This document shows positions 1 to 5,387 of a stretch of 6,020 bases of DNA, in pieces; the first letter of the stretch is position 1, and every line of letters begins with the position of its first letter. The position numbers were made by a program, and so were the translations under genes. Below the pieces are notes generated by a model. That model was not told the DNA's origin. It made no database searches and was given only the letters and a program-made list of their open reading frames with translations. The stretch lies in contig WLHA01000087.1 of NCBI GenBank assembly GCA_009702955.1, positions 1 through 6,020 on the forward strand. Direction: 5' to 3'. This DNA is from Actinomycetota bacterium (GTDB lineage: Bacteria; Actinomycetota; Acidimicrobiia; IMCC26256).

Positions 1-1224
1 CAGTGCCTCGACCCCGGCGGTGCGTGTGCCATCCGTGGCGTAGATCTGCTCGCCCACGAGAATCCCCGCCCCCTGGGCTGGTGAGCCGGGTGAGACTGCT
101 AGCACCTTGGAGTCGGTATCGAGTTCAAGGCCGAGCCATCCGGCCTCAACTTTCTTGCCGTTTATGAATTGGGAGATCACTCTGCGCGCCATCGAGGATG
201 GGATCGCTAAGTACGAACCGTTTACCTCTGCGATTACAACGCCCATGAATTCGCCGCTCGAATTAACAAGCGCAGCTCCGATAGCGCTCGGGTGGGTTAC
301 AGATCCAGTGTGCTTCGAACCTGCCTCCAACATTGGAATCAGAACTGCATCACCTGTTCTCCCAAATGCTGTGTTCGCCAACACTCCGCCTTCGCTAAAT
401 ACCTGAGCGCGTACTTGAGCGGAGAGGACCTCTTGATCTGGTCGAGCAGCGATGAGAAGCGCCTCACCGGAGCGCCACCTTTTCGCCTGCTCCATAGAGA
501 GTTGAGACTCCGGGCATCGGTAACCAGTGAGGTACGCGAGCCCGGACACTTCATCGACTGAACTGACGTTGACTGCATGCTGAGTAGCAGTTTGGTTGTC
601 TTTTCGGTTGTCTTTTTGATTGTCTTTTTGGTCGTCTTCCTGAAGCGATTCTCGGGAGAGAGTTATTTGTTCGACAGTTATTTGAGCGCCATTTAATTGA
701 ACCCCATCTTGAGATACGGAGTCTGACGCGGTCACGATCCCGCCTTTGACGCATATTCCAGAGATTGTGGAGACCGCTTCACCTTGATGGATCTGAACTG
801 CTGCTATCGAGCTCCCCAACGAGGCGCCGCGACCACCTTGATCATCGCCAACCTTCGCGGTCGTGCCTGATCGAGACTCTGCTGCACGCTCTCGTTGTGG
901 CGCTCGATCGGATCGCAAAGATGTAGGCAACGATGTGTATCTACCTAGCGCGAATACGCCGAGTGCGATGCTCAATACCGCGCAGCTAACCGCGACTCGG
1001 CCCACGAATCCGCCGCTAGACCCTCGGTCGGCCTGATCGCCGCGATCGGAGGGTGAACTCTGCTGCGTCTCGCTCGCCAGATCCTTGGAGCTCCCAGCAT
1101 CGAAACGTTGTCCGAGCTCGGACGGGTGCATCCATGCTCTCGCTGGCTCGGAATCCCCGCCTGCTGGCTCGGGATTCTCTCCATTAGCCCACTCGGAGCC
1201 TGGGTTTGGTGTCTTCCAAGGCAT
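1..1224 (-). CDS. Membrane-anchored HtrA-like trypsin-fold/PDZ protein, catalytic triad degenerate (partial, C-terminus off left edge)
   Basis: 408 residues are visible and the frame is open at the left edge. In order: a Pro/Glu/Ser-rich cytoplasmic tail with WMHPSELG (31-38), a motif recalled from actinobacterial proteins of this type; one transmembrane segment (about 73-94); a charged linker; a trypsin-like domain (about 138-360); and the start of a PDZ domain, with PGSPAQGAGILVGEQI (389-404). The fold is supported by GAALVNSSGEFMGVV (316-330), the HtrA strand that follows the catalytic Ser. The Ser position reads SAIGA instead of GNSGG (Ile315), the His position reads TASDSV instead of TNxHVV (Asp168), and the DLAVL aspartate reads GLAYL (Gly228). 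Proteolysis is therefore unlikely; a binding or scaffold role on the outer face of the membrane is inferred. A KDNQ repeat (200-211) interrupts the domain. The ATG at 1224 was chosen because a -10-like TACACT lies 8 nt upstream; an ATG at 1272 is the alternative. Confidence 0.85.
   Translation of the reverse strand, partial: MPWKTPNPGSEWANGENPEPAGGDSEPARAWMHPSELGQRFDAGSSKDLASETQQSSPSDRGDQADRGSSGGFVGRVAVSCAVLSIALGVFALGRYTSLPTSLRSDRAPQRERAAESRSGTTAKVGDDQGGRGASLGSSIAAVQIHQGEAVSTISGICVKGGIVTASDSVSQDGVQLNGAQITVEQITLSRESLQEDDQKDNQKDNRKDNQTATQHAVNVSSVDEVSGLAYLTGYRCPESQLSMEQAKRWRSGEALLIAARPDQEVLSAQVRAQVFSEGGVLANTAFGRTGDAVLIPMLEAGSKHTGSVTHPSAIGAALVNSSGEFMGVVIAEVNGSYLAIPSSMARRVISQFINGKKVEAGWLGLELDTDSKVLAVSPGSPAQGAGILVGEQIYATDGTRTAGVEAL
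592..639 (-). repeat. 12-bp in-frame tandem repeat encoding KDNQ units
   Basis: On the minus strand this reads as the residues EDDQ-KDNQ-KDNR-KDNQ (196-211 of the HtrA-like protein). Three good 12-bp units and one degraded unit are present. It sits in a hydrophilic loop between the positions equivalent to the catalytic His and Asp, where length variation would be tolerated. Confidence 0.8.
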
Positions 1225-1232
1225 GACGCGGC

Positions 1233-1238
1233 AGTGTA
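1233..1238 (-). promoter_or_regulatory. Probable -10 box (TACACT) for the HtrA-like gene, leaderless type
   Basis: TACACT on the minus strand is followed by 8 nt and then the ATG at 1224, so the transcript would begin at or next to the start codon. No Shine-Dalgarno sequence precedes this ATG, which fits a leaderless mRNA. The expected -35 position (about 1256-1261) has no TTGACA-like sequence. Confidence 0.45.
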
Positions 1239-1276
1239 CCGACCCCCTGCCCCCGAGCGGTCGCGCCCCCATTCCC

Positions 1277-1282
1277 TACAAT
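1277..1282 (+). promoter_or_regulatory. Probable -10 box (TACAAT) for the moaE operon
   Basis: TACAAT overlaps the first two bases of the annotated moaE ATG at 1281. Seven nt downstream is an in-frame GTG (1290), placed where transcription would start. This suggests a leaderless mRNA beginning at that GTG. The expected -35 position (about 1254-1259) lies on top of that of the divergent promoter and has no clear consensus. Confidence 0.45.
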
Positions 1283-1835
1283 GGCCGATGTGCAGCCCCC
1301 AACTAACCGAGATGTATGGCTCGCAATCTCGGGCGACCCCCTCCCAAGTGAGACTGCAACCGCGTGGGCATCCACGCCAGATAGCGGAGCAGTTGTGAGT
1401 TTTCTGGGTGTCGCGCGAGACCACTCGATTGATCGTGATGGCGTGACTGCTCTCGAGTACGAGGCCTATGAGGATCAGGTTCTCAGAGTCTTCACCGAGC
1501 TAACTAACGAGGCGCGCATCCGGTGGGCGGAGATAAAGCGGGTAGCAATTCTTCACCGCACAGGGGTTCTAGAGGTAGGGGAGACTGCTGTCGTCGTAGT
1601 CGTTAGCTCGCCGCATAGAGACGCGGCCTTCGAGGCAGCACGATTCTGTATAGACACACTCAAAGTAACCGCACCGATCTGGAAGCGCGAAGACTGGAGC
1701 GGTGGATCCGACTGGGGCCTAGATGCTCAAGCCATTCAGAGCGCAGCGATCGAAGCCCGCGAGAGTCAAGATGCCAGTCAAGATGCCAGCCAAATAGGCA
1801 GCAACAAAAGACGTACTCAGAACGTAGCCTCGTGA
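1281..1835 (+). CDS. moaE: Molybdopterin synthase catalytic (large) subunit MoaE
   Basis: MoaE converts cyclic pyranopterin monophosphate to molybdopterin using sulfur carried on the thiocarboxylated C-terminus of MoaD; it acts in the cytoplasm in molybdenum cofactor synthesis. Family hallmarks are visible: GAVVSFLGVARDH (36-48), LEYEAYED (58-65), the HRTG motif (92-95), SSPHRDAAFEAARFCID (109-125), and DTLK followed by PIWKRE, giving the two conserved lysines at 128 and 135. The protein has 184 residues against roughly 150 for the family; the excess is a hydrophilic C-terminal tail (about 150-184) with a perfect SQDA duplication. No MoaD gene lies in the window. The start could equally be the GTG at 1290, since the -10-like TACAAT overlaps the ATG and no ribosome binding site is seen. 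Its stop overlaps the next gene by 4 bp (GTGA), implying a shared transcript. Confidence 0.95.
   Translation: MADVQPPTNRDVWLAISGDPLPSETATAWASTPDSGAVVSFLGVARDHSIDRDGVTALEYEAYEDQVLRVFTELTNEARIRWAEIKRVAILHRTGVLEVGETAVVVVVSSPHRDAAFEAARFCIDTLKVTAPIWKREDWSGGSDWGLDAQAIQSAAIEARESQDASQDASQIGSNKRRTQNVAS
1764..1793 (+). repeat. Perfect 12-bp tandem duplication in the moaE tail
   Basis: AGTCAAGATGCC occurs twice exactly (1764-1775, 1776-1787) and is followed by the partial copy AGCCAA. It encodes SQDASQDASQ in the C-terminal extension of MoaE. A 14-bp piece of it (AAGATGCCAGCCAA, 1780-1793) recurs in opposite orientation at 3053-3066 in the HEAT-repeat gene. Confidence 0.85.
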
Positions 1836-2005
1836 TCTATTTAGTTTTCATCGCAGTTGCAATCATTGTTGGAGTAACAATTGTTGTGATCCGTCATCGT
1901 GGTCCAAGCGGACTACACCACGGGATCAACGACTTCGAGAAGCGTCGAGAGGCTCTCGCTCCTCGTCCGAAGACTTCATTGTTCAGACACCACAAGGACA
2001 AGTGA
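1832..2005 (+). CDS. Small single-pass membrane protein between moaE and mreB
   Basis: This 57-residue protein starts with GTG. The start overlaps the moaE stop in a GTGA arrangement, typical of translational coupling, and the TGA stop lies one base before the mreB ATG. The N-terminal part (about 2-20: IYLVFIAVAIIVGVTIVVI) is a strongly hydrophobic transmembrane helix with no charges. It is followed by basic RHRG, which by the positive-inside rule places the C-terminus in the cytoplasm. The tail has the amphipathic stretch GINDFEKRREALAPRP (31-46) and a His/Lys-rich end. I recognise no named family. Its tight packing against mreB suggests a membrane-linked partner or an anchor, but that is inference. 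The N-terminal helix has no cleavage motif, so a membrane anchor is more likely than a secreted product. Confidence 0.8.
   Translation: MIYLVFIAVAIIVGVTIVVIRHRGPSGLHHGINDFEKRREALAPRPKTSLFRHHKDK
1994..1998 (+). promoter_or_regulatory. Shine-Dalgarno AAGGA that fixes the mreB start
   Basis: AAGGA lies 8 nt before the ATG at 2007 and inside the end of the upstream small gene. It selects this ATG over an in-frame ATG at 1899, which would add 36 residues with no MreB similarity. Confidence 0.7.
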
Positions 2006-2006
2006 C

Positions 2007-3014
2007 ATGGCAAGAGACTTAGCGATTGATCTTGGAACGGCCAACACCCTTGTTTACGCGCGCGGGCAGGGAATTATCCTCAACGAGCCAACGGTTATTG
2101 CACTCAACTCGCGCACCCAAGATGTGCTTGCGATGGGGCACGATGCTTGGCAGATGATCGGTCGAACCCCTGGATACATAGTTGCAGTGAGGCCGCTTCG
2201 GGGCGGTGCCATTACTGATTTCGACATTACCCAGCGCATGATTCGCCTGTTATTTCAACGTGCAGGAGTCTCGCGTATCTATAGAGCGCGCGTTCTGATC
2301 TGTGTTCCCTCAGCGATCACGCACGTCGAGCAGCGTGCGGTATTAGAGGCAGCACGACGTGCTGGAGCGGCTGCCACTTATCTCATAGAGCAGCCGATGG
2401 CAGCGGCCATTGGTGCAGGGCTGCAGATTCATGAGCCTCTCGGCAACATGGTCATTGACGTTGGTGGAGGCACCACCGAGGTGGCAGTGATCTCGCTAGG
2501 CGGAATTGTCGCTCTAGAAGCAGTGCGAGTCGGCTCGTTCGATATCGATGCAGCGATCCAAGCGTTTGTGCGGCGCGAGTATGGAATCGCAATCGGGGAG
2601 CGCACGGCAGAAGAGATCAAGTTGGCAATCGGTTCAGCATTCCCAACCCCGAACGAGTTTCGCGCTGAAGTACGCGGGCGCGACCTTGCCTCTGGATTGC
2701 CAAAGACGATCGTGCTCACCCCCGAGGAGGTACGCGAGGCGATTGAGGAGCAGGTACGCGCTATCTGCGATGCGGTTATCTCCGCACTTGGTCAGACCCC
2801 GCCTGAATTGGCGCAAGACTTAATTTTGAACGGGATCAATCTCGTTGGTGGAGGAGGAATGCTCCGCGGCCTTGATCTACGTATTGCGAAGGAGACATCT
2901 CTTCCGGTGCGCTTAGTTGATGCTCCGCTTGAGTGTGTTGTTGAGGGAGCTGGGCGATGCCTCGAGTCCTTCGATCTTCTCAAGGACATGTTTATGGGGA
3001 ACGCCCGAACCTGA
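2007..3014 (+). CDS. mreB: Rod shape-determining protein MreB (actin-like ATPase)
   Basis: A 335-residue actin-fold protein, normal length for MreB. The nucleotide-binding motifs are intact: phosphate-1 DLGTANT (8-14), phosphate-2 VIDVGGGTTEVAVISLGG (149-166), and the adenosine motif LVGGGGMLRGLD (279-290). IEQPMAAAIGAGL (127-139) and RRAGAAATYLIEQP are also typical. MreB forms membrane-associated filaments that position peptidoglycan synthesis machinery. It begins directly at MARDLAID, so there is no N-terminal amphipathic extension. The segment usually read as GGD-F/M-DEAI is GSFDIDAAI (177-185), a mild departure. It is last in a tight plus-strand run after moaE and the small membrane gene. 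mreC and mreD do not follow; instead a convergent gene ends 14 bp downstream. A further MreB-like role (Mbl type) cannot be excluded from sequence alone. Confidence 0.96.
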   Translation: MARDLAIDLGTANTLVYARGQGIILNEPTVIALNSRTQDVLAMGHDAWQMIGRTPGYIVAVRPLRGGAITDFDITQRMIRLLFQRAGVSRIYRARVLICVPSAITHVEQRAVLEAARRAGAAATYLIEQPMAAAIGAGLQIHEPLGNMVIDVGGGTTEVAVISLGGIVALEAVRVGSFDIDAAIQAFVRREYGIAIGERTAEEIKLAIGSAFPTPNEFRAEVRGRDLASGLPKTIVLTPEEVREAIEEQVRAICDAVISALGQTPPELAQDLILNGINLVGGGGMLRGLDLRIAKETSLPVRLVDAPLECVVEGAGRCLESFDLLKDMFMGNART

Positions 3015-3028
3015 TTCGCTAAATCCTG

Positions 3029-3826
3029 CTAGCCGCCGAGTTGGTCGGCATCTTGGCTGGCATCTTCGTCGGCTCCGTCGTCGCCATCGTCCTTGCCTTG
3101 CCGCTCTGCATCAATACCGAGAAGATCCTCAGCGGCTTGTCGAACCTGCCAGTCGCGGTCTGTGAGTGCATTTTGTAAAGCTGCATCAACCTCGGGCCCC
3201 TCAAACGGAGATAGCGCCAATACGGCTCGGCGCCTCACAGCAGGCTTATCACTACACGCAGCAAGGATGGTAGAGAGCCCGACTTCGCGTGCGCCGAGGG
3301 CTGCAACACATGCCTCGCGAACAAGAGCGTCCTTATGGCTGATCGCGAGCCTCTCTAGCGTCGCGTCAGCTAGGGCTGTGTCTTCCCTCTGATATTGCTC
3401 GCCGACCATCTCACCGAGTGCCCAGGCTGCTGCCTCAGCAACTGTTTCATCGGAGTCCTCGGCAAGCTCAATAACAAGCACGATGAGCAGATCGCGGACT
3501 TTGGGGGCGAGCTCGGCTGCGCGCCTTCGCACGTTGGGGCTCTGATCCACCTGCGCAGCACGCCACGCCGCCTCAACCTCTGCTGGTTCAATGACTGCTT
3601 GGTCTGCTTCTTTACCCGAGAGGCGAACTAATGCCCCAAGCGCTCCGGCACGTACCCGATCATCAGGGTCTCCAATAGCGCTGAGCAATACTGCGCGCTG
3701 CTCCGAAGAGAGCGAAGTGTTGAATCCAAGGCGCGTCACCTCAAGGCGAGTTACGTTGAGCGGGTGCTCGACGATCGAATCGGTCTCGCCTGAAATAGAT
3801 GGGCTATCCGAGTTGTTTTGGATCAT
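3029..3826 (-). CDS. HEAT-repeat (PBS-lyase type) protein with acidic C-terminal tail
   Basis: A 265-residue soluble protein with no signal peptide or membrane segment. About six HEAT-like helical repeats run from residue 45 to 237; examples are AIGDPDDRVRAGALGALVRL (50-69), DSDETVAEAAAWALGEM (124-140), SHKDALVREACVAALGA (163-179), CSDKPAVRRRAVLAL (191-205) and LTDRDWQVRQAAEDLLG (221-237). Each has the D-x-x-VR-xx-A-xx-AL pattern of the family, which builds protein-protein interaction scaffolds. The last 25 or so residues are acidic and repetitive (DDGDDGADEDASQDADQ) and probably disordered. VTRLEVTRLG (25-34) is another small duplication. The partner is unknown; enzymatic phycobilin lyase activity should not be inferred from the repeat name. 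The ATG at 3826 has AGGAGA just upstream, although only about 2 nt away; a GTG at 3871 would add 15 residues. It converges on mreB. Confidence 0.88.
   Translation of the reverse strand: MIQNNSDSPSISGETDSIVEHPLNVTRLEVTRLGFNTSLSSEQRAVLLSAIGDPDDRVRAGALGALVRLSGKEADQAVIEPAEVEAAWRAAQVDQSPNVRRRAAELAPKVRDLLIVLVIELAEDSDETVAEAAAWALGEMVGEQYQREDTALADATLERLAISHKDALVREACVAALGAREVGLSTILAACSDKPAVRRRAVLALSPFEGPEVDAALQNALTDRDWQVRQAAEDLLGIDAERQGKDDGDDGADEDASQDADQLGG
3041..3070 (-). repeat. 12-bp-periodic repeat in the HEAT-protein tail, related to the moaE tail repeat
   Basis: On the minus strand the codons spell DEDASQDADQ with 12-bp periodicity around GATGCC. The 14-mer AAGATGCCAGCCAA (3053-3066, minus) is identical to 1780-1793 on the plus strand in moaE, so the two copies form a long-range inverted pair about 1.3 kb apart. 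Confidence 0.7.
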
Positions 3827-3935
3827 GTCTCCTGTGTAGTTCGGTCTCTGATAGTCCAATGCCCTGCGCACCCAACCTTATTTGCCAGCCCAGCGCGGTC
3901 ACGAACAAGTCATTGAATGGACGCTCTTTCATTCA

Positions 3936-3959
3936 AATATTCGGCCTTTTTAATATTCG
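3936..3959. repeat. Direct repeat AATATTCG, 16-bp period, in divergent intergenic region
   Basis: AATATTCG occurs at 3936-3943 and 3952-3959; each copy contains the palindrome AATATT. The pair lies in the AT-rich spacer between the HEAT-repeat gene and the PDZ-protease gene and overlaps a candidate -10. It could be a small operator or simply promoter-associated AT richness. Confidence 0.4.
3951..3956 (+). promoter_or_regulatory. Candidate -10 box TAATAT upstream of the PDZ-S16 protease gene
   Basis: TAATAT is close to the TATAAT consensus. It lies 45 bp upstream of the preferred start and would give a short leader of roughly 30-50 nt depending on the start used. TTCATT at 3928-3933 is a weak -35 match with 17-bp spacing. 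Confidence 0.35.
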
Positions 3960-3982
3960 CTGCGCTGCGGCATGCTTGGCTT

Positions 3983-3988
3983 TAATTT
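3983..3988 (+). promoter_or_regulatory. Candidate leaderless -10 box TAATTT for the PDZ-S16 protease gene
   Basis: TAATTT is followed by 7 nt and then the in-frame ATG at 3996. This is the same spacing as the two candidate -10 boxes at the moaE divergent region. It competes with TAATAT at 3951 as the real promoter. Confidence 0.35.
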
Positions 3989-3995
3989 TCGTGCG

Positions 3996-5237
3996 ATGCT
4001 TTGGATCTTCATGGAGCCTCCAAGCGATACACCGACAGAGAGCGATGCCGCCCCTTCAGCAGGGTTAGGTAGCCATCCCGAGATCGCAGCCTCGTGGCCA
4101 CCACCCCCGAATCAGGAGCATCCGATAGCGCCCAAGCCTCGCCGCAGGGCGGGTCGCGTATTGGCTATCTGTGGATTCCTCTTAATCCCACTCACTTTGG
4201 TGGTTCTGTTCCTTGGAACAGTTATCCGGCTCCCGTATGTGATCTTCTCGCCTGGCGGTGCAACGCCGGTTGCTCCGATTGTGGAGATTAAGGGTGCACG
4301 CACATTTCCGACTCGGTCTGATCTGCTCTTCTTAACCGTCTCTGTCTCAAATCAGCGTCCAAATGTCTGGCGATATTTACAGGCTTCCCTCTCCTCAGAG
4401 GACACCGTGGTTGATGAGGTCAAGTACTTGGGCGGGAGCACACCGAAGCAGGATCTAGCGTTTAACGAGATGTTGATGACTGAGTCGCAGGAGGATGCAA
4501 AGGCTGCAGCGCTGCGTTACCTAGGTTATGAAGTCCCGGTAACTGGAAGTGGTGCGGTCGTTGTAGCAGTTACACCGAGCAGCCCGTCCGAGGGCAAACT
4601 GCGTGTCGGAGACTTGATAACTGCAATCAACTCAGAGCAGATTCAGCGCGCCGAAGAGGTTGGAGAGGCGATCCAGGCACGCCCTGCTGGAACCGAGTTT
4701 GTCTTTCAGGTAACTCGCAGGATTCGACAGAGGAGCGCTACTTCTCCAACTAGGGAGATTGCAATAAAGGTGGAGTCGCGCTTGGCTGAGTCAGGAGAGC
4801 TAAAGGGCAAGCCCTTTATCGGGATCGCTCCGGCTACGAAAGATCTTAAGTACGAGTTTCCAGTCGATATCTCAATAGATCCAGGTCCAGTTAGCGGTCC
4901 AAGCGCGGGTCTTTCATTTGCTTTGGCAATTCTCGACAAGATGACGCCAGGCTCCTTGCCCGGTAGGCGAGATGTAGCTGTAACAGGCACGATCTCGGCC
5001 GATGGTGTGGTTGGGGCTGTGGGTGGGGTTCGTCAGAAGAGTGTGGCGGCTTGCTCAGCCGGTGCGCACTTGATGATTGTTCCGGTGGGCGAGGAGAAGG
5101 ATGCGAGCGGCCTCAAGTGTGACGGTATGCGCATCTTGGGGGTCGAGAGCCTCGAGGATGCACTAATTGTTCTCTCGCATAATGGGGGCGGGCGGATTCC
5201 GCCTAGAGCAATCTCAGATCCAGCCCCTGCCCTGTAG
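3996..5237 (+). CDS. Membrane-anchored PDZ/Lon-type (S16) serine protease, YlbL-like
   Basis: A 413-residue protein from the preferred ATG. In order: a Pro/Ser-rich cytoplasmic tail (1-45), a basic patch KPRRRAGR, one transmembrane helix (about 54-76), then an extracytoplasmic part opening with LPYVIFSPG, as in YlbL-type proteins. A PDZ domain follows (about 185-260; PSSPSEGKLRVGDLITAIN) and then an S16 Lon protease domain (about 265-400). The catalytic Ser lies in GPVSGPSAGLSFALAI (Ser303) and the catalytic Lys in GGVRQKSVAA (Lys348), so the Ser-Lys dyad is intact. No AAA+ ATPase domain is present, so it should act as an ATP-independent processing protease at the outer membrane face; the substrate is unknown. 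Starts at 3972 or 4011 are possible; 3996 was preferred because TAATTT lies 7 nt upstream. It is divergent from the HEAT gene and followed by divIVA. Confidence 0.92.
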   Translation: MLWIFMEPPSDTPTESDAAPSAGLGSHPEIAASWPPPPNQEHPIAPKPRRRAGRVLAICGFLLIPLTLVVLFLGTVIRLPYVIFSPGGATPVAPIVEIKGARTFPTRSDLLFLTVSVSNQRPNVWRYLQASLSSEDTVVDEVKYLGGSTPKQDLAFNEMLMTESQEDAKAAALRYLGYEVPVTGSGAVVVAVTPSSPSEGKLRVGDLITAINSEQIQRAEEVGEAIQARPAGTEFVFQVTRRIRQRSATSPTREIAIKVESRLAESGELKGKPFIGIAPATKDLKYEFPVDISIDPGPVSGPSAGLSFALAILDKMTPGSLPGRRDVAVTGTISADGVVGAVGGVRQKSVAACSAGAHLMIVPVGEEKDASGLKCDGMRILGVESLEDALIVLSHNGGGRIPPRAISDPAPAL

Positions 5238-5256
5238 CGAGTTGGGCCTGAACTCG
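5238..5256 (+). terminator. Weak hairpin just after the protease stop, possible attenuator/terminator
   Basis: CGAGTT (5238-5243) pairs with AACTCG (5251-5256) around a 7-nt loop, immediately after the TAG. No T-run follows, so it is at best a weak or factor-assisted terminator. Confidence 0.2.
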
Positions 5257-5335
5257 GGGGCCATATCTCGGCGTAGGCAGGGGATTTCCGGGGCAAATTC
5301 CGCGATGGTCACTCGCATTGGGGTCCTAACACCCG

Positions 5336-5341
5336 TAACAT
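5336..5341 (+). promoter_or_regulatory. Candidate -10 box TAACAT upstream of the DivIVA-family gene
   Basis: TAACAT lies in the 161-bp spacer before the DivIVA-family gene and would give a leader of about 50 nt ending in a strong ribosome binding site. No good -35 is seen 16-18 bp upstream. The spacer length makes an independent promoter plausible, but read-through from the protease gene is not excluded. Confidence 0.3.
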
Positions 5342-5387
5342 TGGCAACTCTGGTTTCAGAAGAAGCTTTCGGTATCTCGTACAAGGT

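Noticed and set aside
107..561. Plus-strand open frames of 99 and 89 codons inside the HtrA-like gene
   Set aside because: They are antisense shadows of a frame with clear TM, trypsin-fold and PDZ motifs and have no motif of their own.
592..639. CRISPR-like or mobile-element repeat
   Set aside because: The unit is 12 bp, contiguous without spacers and in frame with the protein, so it is a coding microrepeat.
972..1424. 150-residue minus-strand open frame crossing from the HtrA-like gene into moaE
   Set aside because: It is out of frame with both well-supported genes, covers their divergent promoter, and its translation (Trp/Cys/Arg-rich) has no domain pattern.
1899..2006. N-terminally extended MreB starting at ATG 1899
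   Set aside because: The extra 36 residues do not resemble MreB, overlap the small membrane gene in another frame, and the AAGGA ribosome binding site points to the ATG at 2007.
3035..3049. GCCGA/TCGGC hairpin after the mreB stop as a terminator
   Set aside because: The stem is only 5 bp, no T-run follows, and it lies inside the coding end of the convergent HEAT-repeat gene.
3093..3631. Plus-strand open frames antisense to the HEAT-repeat gene
   Set aside because: The minus-strand frame has regular helical repeats over its whole length; the antisense frames are short, overlapping and without pattern.
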